A stretch of DNA of 64,000 nt from Paralichthys olivaceus (taxonomy: Eukaryota > Chordata > Actinopteri > Pleuronectiformes > Paralichthyidae): assembly GCF_024713975.1 (NCBI RefSeq), contig NC_091107.1, positions 20,017,501 through 20,081,500 of the forward strand, written 5' to 3'. The notes below the pieces were generated by a model. It was not told where the DNA came from, searched no databases, and saw only the letters and a program-made list of their open reading frames with translations. Numbering within the stretch: position 1 is the first letter of the stretch; every line of letters begins with the position of its first letter. Positions 1 through 11,000 of the stretch are shown piece after piece. A program made the translations under genes and the position numbers.

Positions 1-557
1 GAGAGCATCATGTGTATTTTCACATATTTTCTATGTAGGCTACATAGATTCTAATTTCAGCTCGCAGGGTTTCATTAATTCCCCTTCCTCCCCAACACGA
101 TTAAATTGAATTACCGCCTCTCAGCACGATTTCAGAAATACTGTACATGGATTTTCACCTTGCAGTGTATCAGCTTGAGCCTCTTTTCTTTTCCTCTTAC
201 TCTCATCTCACCTCATCTGTTAACTCTCTCTTTGCAAATCTGATCTTTGATTTTTGCCTTTGTTGGACTACATCCGCACTTATACGTTTTAGACGTAGAC
301 TTTTTCTACATTAAAATCTCTGAGCCCCTAAAATGGAGAAATATTGAAATGTTGTTGGCCTTGTTTTAGTTGTGAAATTCTGGGGCTGCTTTTAGTTTGG
401 ATGTATGTTTTGTTTTTTGGTGTTTTTGCTCATCCAGTCTAAAACTATCTGTCAAAAAATCTTACTATGGTATTTTTTTGCAAATTTGTTGAGAGTAACA
501 ACTTAACAATTCAATTCCTTGTATGTGTTCACACTGGGCCAATAAAGCTCATAGAGA
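1..557. other. left flank, no gene recognised; possible 3' end of an upstream transcript
   Basis: AT-rich sequence with no coding exon I can support. An AATAAA hexamer lies at 541-546 on the plus strand, so this could be the 3' UTR of a gene to the left. The hexamer is also followed at once by a possible coding exon, so the assignment is open. Confidence 0.25.
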
Positions 558-687
558 ATGCAAAGTTTTGACATGACAGTAGACGATGCTTCAAAAGTAA
601 ATGTTGCTGTGAAGAATCTAAAACTTCTCAAATATGGACGCCTGACACACATCTTCAACCCTGCAACACAGCAGTTTCAGTTTCAAG
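558..687 (+). CDS. possible isolated coding exon, unknown product
   Basis: An ATG at 558 opens 43 codons that run without a stop into a good donor (CAAG|GTGAGC at 687/688). The peptide is hydrophilic with normal composition (begins MQSFDMTVDD and ends NPATQQFQFQ) and does not look like simple-sequence translation. A TAG followed by AGA lies just before the ATG and could be either an acceptor or an in-frame stop. I do not recognise the family and see no partner exon before slc37a4. It could be a first coding exon, a relic, or chance. Confidence 0.25.
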
Positions 688-1752
688 GTGAGCACCCAAC
701 ATTTGTGTCACCCATTATCTGAATATTTCAGAAGTGAACCTTCTCCTTCCAATCTGTGAAAGCGAGGAGGCAAATAATAAATTCTCTTCCTGGGGCAAGG
801 CAAATCGTGTTTCGAGAGGAATTCAACTTCGGGGAAGAAATTCACTAAAAAATTCAAGACGTTCCTGAGATATTGTGTCCACGACAATGGGATGAATGGG
901 CCACCGGTGCAGAGGGATGAAGAAAAAAAAAAGGGTGAGCACAAATGACATTTCCTTGACAGCATGACTGACACAGCTGCACGCAGGTGAAATTGGATGT
1001 GCAGGAAATATGTGTAACTGCAGGGAGCAGTTTGTCACCTTAAACAGACAGGCAAGGAGGAGGGGATGGGTTGGGAGCCATAATGGCTCTGCCAAGTCTC
1101 CAGCATCAGGGGATGAGCTTGATGCATTAATTGTGAAGTGAAGCTGGTTCCTGCTCCGTGTCTCTCCTGCTGTGAAACTGAAATCACTGCTGGTAACAGT
1201 CAAATCAACAAAACTTTGTCTCTTCCCTTTTCGTCGCTCATCTGGACAGATGTGACAGTCCTATTATTTCTCTGCTGATGTGCCATTTGAAGTGTCAGTG
1301 CAGAGAGTGTATACACAGAACAGCAGTTGTGAAGTTGTGTAATTGAGTGTTATTTAATCTGGAAACCTCAATGTTATTAACATGTGTTCAACATGAGGAC
1401 CAGATGAGAGAAAATACTATGGACATCACATAAGCATTTATGATTTCATTATTGTGTGTGTTTGTGTGACTGAACTAGGATTGTGATGTGCTATAGATTA
1501 TGTATAAAGATGCAACTATGCTGGATATAGGTGCCATCATCCACGATGTTATTTGAAGCCAGAGTCTTTTCAGTAGTGATCCTGGAGTTGAGCCATGGTA
1601 TCTAGGACCAATCGCAGTCAGTCTTATGCGATTAAAACCAAACTTGTCAGAAACAGTTAGATGACATCAGTGTGATAAGAACTACCTGAATTAGAAAAAG
1701 AAAAATGTATGTGACACGCATTTGACACTTTGGTTTGCTCCTTGTCCCATCT
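688..1752. other. non-coding stretch, nothing recognised
   Basis: Open frames here on the minus strand lack family resemblance and splice context. I see no repeat of known type. Confidence 0.4.
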
Positions 1753-1873
1753 GCTAAAATGGAGGAGGTGGGATTTATGAGCAATATTGCAGTCAGCCAC
1801 CAGGGGACAACCAAGATGATTGGGCTTCACTTTTGGGGAGCTGTCATGTTGTCCATCTTTACATTGTCTATGG
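1753..1873 (+). mobile_element. terminal part of a short non-autonomous DNA transposon
   Basis: The sequence from the ggaggaggtggg block through 'ccaccagggg' and 'cttttggggagctgtcatg' to 'gtccatctttacattgtc' resembles a dispersed fish element. The same blocks occur inverted at about 41880-41990 in the element described there. Only one end is present here. The superfamily cannot be assigned by eye. Confidence 0.45.
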
Positions 1874-2116
1874 GTACATCAGAACGAGAGTTCATTTAAT
1901 TTCAGTTTTTGCAGTGCAAACTGTAATCTTGTCCCCTATAGTTCTCATGTCCTGACCATAAGGCTTTATGAATGTCAGTGTCTGGTCGATTCCAGAACTC
2001 ATGGTGTGACAGATGTCTGCAGTAATGAATCGAATGGCACACTGTGGTGAATGGTGTCCATGGTTTTGAGGGTTGTGTCAGCAGGGAGGCTGTACACAAT
2101 ATTTCCATAATTATGT

Positions 2117-2190
2117 GTAGATAGATAGACGGATAGACAAATAGATAGATAGATGGATACGTGGATGGATGGGTGGATGGAAAGGGGGGA
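2117..2190. repeat. GATA/GGAT tetranucleotide microsatellite
   Basis: Interrupted tandem tetranucleotides, first (ATAG)n then (GGAT)n, about 74 bp. The compositional bias explains the repetitive open frame on the opposite strand. Confidence 0.85.
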
Positions 2191-2617
2191 TGGATAGATA
2201 GATTGAAGTTTGATTCCTAAGCCTATAGTAAAACACACAAACACATATAACATTCTTTTTTGCCATTTGGGAATAAATTAATCTTTAATTCATCCCCAAC
2301 AGTTACATAGAGACAGTCTCCTCAATCATTTAAAAGCAGGTTGAGGTATGTGTTGCGTTATTGCATTTGAACATGGTCTCCTCCCCAATGACCAGCATAA
2401 AAATAGTACGAGAACCTTGTTGTTATTTGATGCAGTGCAGTAAAGTCCCCCTCTCTCGCTCTCTCTGGGTCGCCTACTGCAGACTGTCTCTAATAATCAA
2501 TACGGGCGTTGTGCAGGTTACAGAGTAGAGAGACAAGTGAAAAATGGTTTGCAAGCTAGTGCATATCAGCAGTGAATGAATACTGACAAAGACAATGTAG
2601 GTCAAAACATCAGTCAT

Positions 2618-2844
2618 TAGGGGTGGCTGTGGCTCACGAGGTGAATGGAGCGGGTTGTCCACTAACCAGAAGGTCAGAGGTTCAGGCTCCCCCGTTGTGC
2701 GTGCCTATGTTGGGCAACATATTGAACTCCAAAGTGCCCCTGAAGGCTGTGTGAGTGATGCGTAATAGAGAAACATAGAATACATAGCTGCACTGTATGG
2801 ATGTGTGTGTGAGTACTTTGGATAAATACAATCCATTTACCACT
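2618..2844 (+). mobile_element. tRNA-derived SINE, near full length
   Basis: The element starts with 'ggggtggctgtggctc', which contains an A-box-like stretch. It has a B-box-like GGTTCAGGCTC at 2679-2689 (RNA polymerase III internal promoter). A tRNA-unrelated body follows ('ccaaagtgcccctgaagg') and it ends 'ggataaatacaatccattta'. A second, better-matching copy lies at 4662-4897. The tail also resembles the reverse of 63346-63400. Confidence 0.75.
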
Positions 2845-3272
2845 GATGATATGGATCTTACCACAAATTGTCAAAGGATTTGTATTACCTCCACAGATTA
2901 CGATTTCGATTAAGATTATGGTCCAAATGAAAAATATGGCCGTGTATATTACAAGCCTGCAGGGACCACAGACACTGGCTTTATCGAGAGGAATCCAGCA
3001 AATAAGATCAAAAAGTGTTTCAGAAACAATTTAAAAACTCGACCTGTAGATATGAAACACTTCTTTGTTACAACTCTTTAAATCTGCTCTTTAAGCTTTG
3101 CTTGTTGGGATTGAGAAATTGTGTTGTGCAAATTTGACTGTGTGAGGAATAATATAATAATCTATGCTCAGCTATTCATCTACAGCCTTTATATATACGT
3201 AGAAGTTATGTGATGATATATTTCTATTGAGGGGATTCTGAATAAAGCTACAACTTACAAAGAGTCATATAA

Positions 3273-3295
3273 GGGGGGGGGGGGGGGGGGGGGGG
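3273..3295. repeat. poly(G) homopolymer
   Basis: A run of 23 G. Its exact length is prone to sequencing and assembly error, and it could form a G-quadruplex on this strand. Confidence 0.9.
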
Positions 3296-4110
3296 TGACA
3301 CTTTGTGCTTCAGTATACAAGCAAGACATTTATCAGTCTTTATTATTATTATTTTGTTTATTGGGTTCAAGAGCTATTAATTGACAATAACTATTCTTTA
3401 TTTTTATTGTGAAAACTGACTTTACTTTATCAAGAAATGTGGGGATGTTTTAAAAACGAAGCACAAAGAGAAACAGTTTATGTCTACCAATATATCATAC
3501 TGACTAAAGCCTATTAGTCAGTGCACCGCTGTTTCCTGGGATCTAGACATTTTTCTGGCATACAATACTGCTGAAGTCACTACACTGACACCTCACCACA
3601 AACATCCGGAGTGAATTACATTATGAATTTTTATATGAAGAGTAAATACACAGAGGTCATGTTTAGGTATAAATCATCCCTGGAAGAATCCTTCACAACT
3701 ACCTTGAGGTTTGCTGTGATATGTTGAAGGCTCTTGTTGTTATATGAGCTTTCAGTCTGTCAGCGTCAATAGATGAAATGGTTACAAAATTACACACTGT
3801 AACATTTGTCCTTTTACAAACTATGCAACGTGAATTAGAAAAAACTTTGATAAGAAATGTGAAGTGCCCATGACTCAATCCTTTGGTTTTCATTTGTTTT
3901 TTTGTTTTTCTTCAGTTTACCAGTCAGTTCTTCTTCTGTGCCTCTCAGTCTGTGCGTGTGGTCATTCCAGTAAATGGAGAAACTCTTTCTTCTGCTTTTC
4001 TATTGGTTCAATAAATTGTAAACAGTCATCCTGCAGTGAACTCTGGAAGGTGACCACAGACAAGCCCTTGGAACATCTGTCCAATTACTGTGATGATTGA
4101 ACACAGGAAG

Positions 4111-4111
<1 letters not shown>
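3296..4111. other. non-coding stretch, nothing recognised
   Basis: AT-rich sequence. Short open frames at 3699-3893 and 3864-4100 show no conserved motif or splice context. Confidence 0.4.

Positions 4112-4143
<32 letters not shown>
4112..4143. repeat. (CA)16 microsatellite
   Basis: Perfect dinucleotide run of about 32 bp. Confidence 0.95.
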
Positions 4144-4145
<2 letters not shown>

Positions 4146-4661
4146 TTGTGTCCGGAAAAACCAACTAAATCCAAACCCAGGCAGTAAAAGCTTTCAAAAT
4201 AATTTCAAATTCATACATCACATTGTATCTCTATTTTCATGCTGAGGCAGATTCACAATCAAGCGTTTAGTTTAACGACAGATAGAAAATGTTTTAAATG
4301 AATGTACCCATGTCACCCATGACTGTTAGGTTCTTCAGCTCCAGGTTACACGCTGTTATAGCGCCATCTGTTGGCAAGAAACGACACAAACAAGTGTAAA
4401 GGAAATGATAAAGAGATGATAGGAAAATAATCCTTAGCAGCTCTCTACCCACATGAGAAGACAACTGTGCCCTCTCTTGTAATGTGGCTGTAATTCATAG
4501 TTTGTAATTCTTTGTAATTCATAGTAGCTGATGGAGGCTCTAAAGCACAAGTCCATTTGTGTTGCACTAATGCTTGTGCTGGCCAAACTGTAACATTTTA
4601 CCCCTATGTGGATAAAAACATGTTTTACAGAACATTTTAAAAACATGCATAGGCATTATTC

Positions 4662-4897
4662 ACTGACCAGTAGGTCAGTGGTTCGATCCCTGTCTCCTCC
4701 AGTACGCATTCTGAATTGTCCTTGGACAAGATACCGAACCCCAAATGAGACAGGTGACAGGTGTGTGATAGAAAAAGCACTACATATAGAAAAGCTGTAT
4801 GAAAGGGTGATCGTGACTTGTACCCTCAAGTACTTGCTCACTAACTTGAGTGATAGGACTGGAAAAGTGCAAAAATAAATACAGTGCGTTTACCACC
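4662..4897 (+). mobile_element. tRNA-derived SINE, 5' truncated
   Basis: A good B box, GGTTCGATCCC, sits at 4680-4690. It is followed by the body 'gtccttggacaagatacc', a 'gatagaaaaagcac' block and the tail 'aaataaatacagtgcgttta'. This is the same family as 2618-2844, but the A-box end is missing. Confidence 0.75.
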
Positions 4898-5562
4898 ATG
4901 ATCAAAAAAGACTGAAAAAGGAAAGAGTATCTGGCACCGATATCAGATATCAGTTAAGAGAGTAACACTAGAGGTCAAACTAGTAGAAATGACCTTTACC
5001 ACAGCAGATCATTTTACATGTCACAGTGGGTGTGACTGATGACATTAACCATGGCTCTGTTCTGCTCAAGTGTTTCAGTGAAACATGAACATGTGACAGA
5101 GCCAGCATGAACAACACCAGGCCCTGAAACTGAGCAGAAGTCAGCCACCTTTCATTTCTAGCTTACTTTATTCAGTTGCTGATGATCTTCTACACTCAAG
5201 CTTCATATTTAACTAATATGAGATTGTGAAATATGAAGCTTATATAAGTTGGGGCATGAGAGTAAATTAGTTTCTTTCCCAAAATGTCAAACAGTTTTTT
5301 TTAAATTATTGAAATATAAGCAGTTTTCGGATATGACCTCTGGAGGATTTCCAGGAAAATTAGGTCTGGGTGTCTGACCGTTTTTTGTCTTTTACATATA
5401 AACAACCCAGCAGGAGAATCTCTGCTCAGACACGTTCACAACAACACAGAAACTCTGGAGCGTTCAGGTGAGGGGTGGAGCAGCAGCCAGAGGCAGGATG
5501 TAACATCAGCATAGACTCTTATCACCAAAAGCTCTCTTGACATGTTTGTTCATGTCTTCTAC

Positions 5563-5570
<8 letters not shown>
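4898..5570. other. non-coding stretch, nothing recognised
   Basis: No exon, RNA gene or repeat could be supported. Confidence 0.4.

Positions 5571-5631
<61 letters not shown>
5571..5631. repeat. (GT)n microsatellite
   Basis: About 61 bp of uninterrupted GT, the longest perfect dinucleotide run in the window. Alternating purine-pyrimidine sequence of this type can adopt Z-DNA. Confidence 0.95.
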
Positions 5632-5632
<1 letters not shown>

Positions 5633-6310
5633 ACCAGCTTTTTCATTCTGAGATATTTATTTTCAACCTGACCACTCACTCGCAATGAATCTTGCAGAGG
5701 ATTTCCTGCTGTGGTCTCACATAAGCCCTGCAGACTTTATACTAGGGGGGCTGGCCTGAGAAAATCTACAGGAAGTCTCAATTGGACATTTGCGTTCACA
5801 CATATTGCCCCTTCTGTGCATGTCTAAAGCAGTGAGTAGATCTTCCAAAACACAAGGACTGTTGTATCTTACCATATAGGAGCTTCTGTCTCCTCTGGAT
5901 TGTCTTTTGCTGCCACCACTGTTTCACATGAGGTCAAATCTCCTGAGCTATTTTACAAAAGCTCTATGGATTCAGCTGGATATACTGCATTTATAAATCC
6001 CCCAGCAGTTTTTCATTCAGTTCACTGTCATTTTGGTTTTAGCTTTGTGTTTGCCCTCAGCACCATGACCCATCTGAGTTCATTAATCCTGCTTTGTGAG
6101 TCAACCCCAGATGTTATGTGTGAGGTCATCTCACTTTGAGGCCTTACAAACATATACAGGAGACAGGCTTGGCTCAGAGTGACTTCAGCTTTGAATGTGA
6201 CTGGCAGTATTATGAGTAAAGTGAACCTTAACCCTAGAGTCACTTATACACTGCACTTAATAAACAGACATGCAACAGGATTATATGATTACTGCCAATT
6301 AGTGGAGTCA

Positions 6311-6490
6311 GTGGAGCATGCAATGTTTCACTGCAATGAGTATGTTAGAGAATGAGAAAAGCTAAAGAGGGAAATTACAAAGCATGGAGTGGAAGAACTG
6401 GGAATAATGTTTACCACTGGAATAGGGAGTATGCTCCATTGTCTGAGAGAGACAGGATTGGACAATATTGAACAGTTACACTTTCACACT
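6311..6490 (+). pseudogene. relic of a non-LTR retrotransposon ORF2 C-terminus
   Basis: Frame 6311 reads VEHAMFHCNEYVRE, a TGA, then EKLKREITKHGVEELG, and continues open for about 40 codons. The pattern of Val-Glu-His, a short gap, Cys-X-X-Tyr, then a basic amphipathic stretch resembles the region after the reverse transcriptase domain of fish LINE ORF2 proteins. It is short, carries an internal stop and has no flanking RT domain, so it is a dead fragment. Family assignment is inference. Confidence 0.45.
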
Positions 6491-6539
6491 TCTCAGTCAG
6501 TGCGTTGCATGTGTTGATTCAATGGACACAGGGAGGCGA

Positions 6540-7080
6540 CAGTGAGCTGTGTGAGCTAATGTTAAGACCTCATTGCGCCGGGTTTGGCCGAATTAAACTA
6601 CAGGCCCGCGTGACCCCTGAACAGCACGTGGACGAGTTTTAAATCCTACTATGAGATGTTACAAATGTAAAATCGTAGAAATCCAAATGGAGTTTGGCGG
6701 CGTGAGAGACGTTTTTAACCGAGGGCTAATATTAGACGCACTCGTGCAAACTACACCCTGCTGCAACGTGCGTGTGCGTGTGATTGCCACGGTGGCTCGC
6801 TGTTGTGTCACGGTCACGCGCTCAAAGAGCTGCAGACTCGTGGACGCGCCTCGCCCTCTCGCATGGATGGCAGCAGCAGCGGGGACGCGAATGAAAGGTA
6901 ACAGCGGCTTTCCTCTGTCCTCCACACCGCGGCACCAGGCGGCGTCGAGCCCCGGACAGCGTCGCCCTTTGTCGGGGTGTTGTTTGAATGTAGACCCGTG
7001 GGGACATCCACGTCCGCGGAGCTCGCTCGCCAGCAAGTAACCGGGGGAGTAGTGAGTTTGAGGCGATGAGTTTGAGTGAA
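6540..7080 (+). promoter_or_regulatory. slc37a4: CpG island promoter of slc37a4
   Basis: A sharply CpG-rich block in otherwise CpG-poor DNA, about 1 kb upstream of the slc37a4 start codon. It holds the presumed first (5' UTR) exon ending at the donor 6897/6898. I see no TATA box, as expected for a broadly expressed transporter. The long minus-strand open frame across the block is a product of its GC content. Confidence 0.65.
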
Positions 7081-7819
7081 TCTCAGTCTGCTGTGGTTTG
7101 TTGATGGATGCTTTGTCCAACAACAGGCCTCTGGTCAGTGCTGCTGTGGTCATAGCCTGTGACATGTCAGTGTCAGAGCCGAACAACCCTCTGCAAAAGA
7201 TCTGCATGCACGAACTACTCACGAGCATGATCGTTGTGTTTTAATCTCAGTTCTGTTTCCTTAAAGACATGGCCACACTTGGTCACTGGGTCTGCTGAGC
7301 TGAACTTGTGTAACAGCGGCTATTTTGAGGGTTGCTGACTGGACACCTCAAGACCTCCTGCAGCAGCTTCGGTATTTACATGACCAGTGGAGTTACAGAA
7401 GGAGCTGAGGTCACAGTGTACGATATGTGAACCTGGTGGTGTTTGATGACTTGTTCAGCTGATCATCACACAACATCACAGCCAACAACACTTGTAGGAA
7501 CATGCATGCTCAATTCCTTACGTCACTGTTTTCTCGAGAGATTTGACCGAAAGCACATACTTTAAAAAAGTTTAGAAAATAAATATTCTTAACACATTGT
7601 CACGAAATAATTTTTATCTGACTTTTAAAAGTGAAAGTATATCTTGAGTGACTAGTTGTATTTGCTTTTGTCTTAAATCTCATTTTTTTGATTTCCAGGC
7701 TGGTGCAACTTCTCCTTCATTTGTCCTTGCCCCTGCACGCAGCAGCCTCACAGATAGACAGAGCAACCAGTCTGCAAGAAGAGTGCTGCCAGGACTGTTT
7801 CCTCATGGAATATATTTAA
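6863..7819 (+). CDS. candidate spliced upstream ORF in the slc37a4 5' leader
   Basis: If the leader exon ending at 6897 (GAAAG|GTAACA) is joined to the exon starting at 7699 (tttccag|GCTGG), an ATG at 6863 reads 51 codons across the junction. It starts MDGSSSGDANER, continues LVQLLLHLSLPLH, and stops at 7817-7819, about 230 nt before the slc37a4 ATG. It exists only in spliced RNA. It could repress translation of the main frame, be a microprotein, or be chance. Both splice sites are good by eye; the exon 1 start is not known. Confidence 0.3.
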
Positions 7820-8049
7820 TCAGTGCCACCCAGCCAATGCTACGCATTGTTTCTCCATTGTGCCGGTCCAAACACCTATTTGATAACATCGTCCTGAGAA
7901 CAGTCCTCAAAACAGCGCCGCTCCACTCAGCTAGATTTCTTATAATCTAGAAGCCAGAGGACCCAAATAAGAGACGCTGCTGAAGAGAAGTCAGAGGACA
8001 TAATTATTGTTTTTCCTCATCATCCTTGAAGTTCGGACAAAGTGCAATC
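7699..8049 (+). other. slc37a4: slc37a4 5' UTR part of the first coding exon
   Basis: The acceptor tttccag|G at 7698/7699 opens an exon that carries about 350 nt of leader before the start codon at 8050. It contains the downstream part and stop of the upstream ORF described at 6863-7819. An open frame at 7648-7950 across this region has no family signature. Confidence 0.5.
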
Positions 8050-11000
8050 ATGGGGGCCACGGGCTATGGCTACTATCGTGTAGTCATCTTCCTGTGCATG
8101 TTCATCGGCTACTCGCTGTACTTCTTCAACAGGAAGACCTTCTCCTTCGTCATGCCCTCTGTGATGGAGGAGATTGAACTGGACAAAGATGACTTGGGTA
8201 AGGAGGTATAACTGTGCTTTCTGAGTTTTCTGGCTCTGTTGAGGCCCATAATGACGTTGCCAGCCAGATACACACAGTGTAAAAGTATTACTATACTTTT
8301 TACTAATGACAAACTGAAAACTACTGGACACAGGTGACACTGCGTCGAGTCATAAACTATTTATTCAGGGGTGCTACATTTTCAGCTACACCCTCCAACT
8401 TCTGACTGCACAGAAAATGTATTATGTCTTATTCAGCACCTTGCTATTGCAATTGTTCTCATTACTTATAGAGTTATAACACTTTAAGAGAAATAATAGA
8501 ACAGTCAAGGCCGTTGGATGGAATCTACTCGTGAGCAACTGAGAATCTGCCGCCATGCACCTCTGAAGCTGTGCACAGTGACGTTTGTTGCCAATGTCAT
8601 CATATTTAATAGTGAAGCATGCAACTGCTTCTAATACTACTGAAGATTAAACTTTTATATTGCATGGACTCTTTCTGCTCAAAAGTAACCCTCATGGTGT
8701 GTCTGCAGGTCTGATCACCAGCAGCCAGACAATGGCCTATGCCATCAGTAAGTTCATCAGCGGCGTGCTGTCTGATCAGATCAGCGCCCGCTGGCTGTTC
8801 TCCATCGGCCTCTTCCTGGTGGGGGGGATCAACATCGCCTTCTCCTGGTCCTCCACTGTATCCATGTTCTCACTGCTCTGGTTCATCAACGGCCTGGGAC
8901 AGGGCTGTGGCTGGCCCCCCTGTGGGAAAGTGCTGCGAAAGGTAATAACAACTGTGAAAGCGACATGGGAGGGAGATTTTTCTCTCCACAGTCGACAAAG
9001 TGTTTGCTCGTATTGGGAACTGTTGGGTTTCTCTAAAATGCTTAAGGTCTCCACCTTACTATCTAAAGTGCATTGAGATAATGTATAATATGATTTGACT
9101 CTATGCAAATAGAACTTAATTGCATTGAACAACTAAAGACCTGCTTCTGGACTCGGTCCACAGAACCCTGAAGCACAATTTGTACAATTCAATGTTTATT
9201 AATATTGAACATATCACACCAACTTGACTCTGCACTTCTTTGGGCCATAAACAAACCACACGCCAAGTGTGAAGCTGATAGGAGGAACAGGTCTGGAGGT
9301 CAGCTTTCCACATACAGACAGAGATTTGGGGAATTAGTAGATAGATTAGCAGATGCTCAGAGACAAGAGAAGTCCCAGTGTGTGTGTTTGCACCCTGTAG
9401 TCCGAGAGAGAAAGTGGAACTGTCTGCTACAAGGTGGAAATAGTTTGTCAGGCAGCACAGTCTTCTTTGAGAAGATGTCAGTTGTGAGAGGCACTGATAG
9501 TTTAAAGTAACTTCAGCAGAGTTAATGTTAAAATCCAAAAGATTTTCAGTCTGCTATTAGTATGTTCAACTTGAAACACTTCATTCATTTCACATTGCAG
9601 TGGAATTTATGCATTATTGGCAGGACTGTAAAAGTACATATTCTTTAAGCAAAGCCTGATGCATTCTGCCATCCAGCACTTTTTGTCTCACAAGAAGCTG
9701 CTTTAAAAGCAGCAGTGTTCAAAAGGTGGGGAATAAATAGGCTTTGGCATGTGCTCAGTGTGCGGTGGGGGATCAGATTACAGGAGAATGTATTTTTAGT
9801 AGATCCTCAGTAGATCTTTCCAAAAGAAAAAAACACTTTAACCAAAGGTGTTTTCCTTCTTCAAGGAGAGGAAACACCTTTAATCTGGGAACTTTAAGCA
9901 TGTTGCTGCAGCTCCTGTTCCCCAGCTGAGCTAACAGCTACACACTGGATCTAACTGTGCTTCCAGCCTGACTGGCTGTTTTAAGTGTTTAAGAGTTTGC
10001 TCAGTGGTTTGTCAAGTTATTAATTGCTCTGTGACTCTGTTGCGTGTGCTGACTGTGAGGAATGTTTATGGTCGCCCTCAGCTGTCATGATGTAATGACA
10101 GGGTCAGACAGTCATTCTAAATGTTTGTAATGTTTCTGCTATTTTTTCTGGTCACTGTAAATAAATTGTGTGAATCATGAAAGTAACCAGTAATACAACA
10201 CATGATAGTTGTAAACATGCATATGAGGGAAAAAATAATTCAGCTTTCTTTGACTCAGTCTGTAGTGTATGATTTTGGAAATCTGACCGTTCTCTGCTCT
10301 CTCTCCTGTGCGTCTCCCTTCCATCAGTGGTTTGACCCCTCTCAGTTTGGAACATGGTGGTCGGTGCTGTCCTGCAGTATGAACCTGGCCGGGAGCCTGG
10401 GTCCAATCCTGGTCACGGTGCTCCTGCACTACTATGACTGGAGGACTATCCTGACCATGTCGGGAATTTTCTGTGCCTCCTTCTCGTTTGTTTGTCTGGT
10501 GTTTGTAAAGAATGAGCCAAAGGATGTGGGCCTTCCCAGCATCCAGCCCGCGGCCAAGAAGGGGGCGAAGGGAGGTAAGCAATGAAAAGCGGTGCTGGCT
10601 AGAATTATTACGAGTAACTTCTTCCAGTGTAGCTAAAGATTGTTACCTCAATCAGACAGGAATTATTGATTATGATCAAAAATAAAAAAAACATAGGAAC
10701 TTAGAGGTGTAGGTCACTCAATGATGCAATTAAAGAAAGCATGATTATATTAAATGGTTTCTGTCTGGTAAATATTAAGGGAAATAAAGGAGTTTAATTA
10801 GGCCTTCAATTTTTTGTTGAGAACCCAATTTGTTGATTAACAGAACATTTGGATTTCTGGTTCCATCGTGTGATTGTTTGCTGCTTTCTTCATGTTTACA
10901 GGATACACATCTAAATTTATTTTGGTTTTGATTCCTGATAGGACATTCAAATTGTTGGTTGGGGAAATTAGATTGCAAGTGTAGTGGGTCAGACGCAGCA

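Noticed and set aside
2178..2210. CRISPR-like or satellite array near the left flank microsatellite
   Set aside because: The units are simple tetranucleotides without unique spacers, and the genome is eukaryotic.
2679..2689. B-box sequence considered as part of a true tRNA gene
   Set aside because: No cloverleaf can be drawn; the flanks match a SINE body.
6659..7228. 189-codon minus-strand frame over the slc37a4 CpG island
   Set aside because: GC- and CpG-rich sequence lowers stop frequency. There is no motif or splice context, and the composition looks like translated CpG island.
8020..8340. Minus-strand frames opposite the first slc37a4 exon
   Set aside because: Antisense shadows of a confident coding exon.
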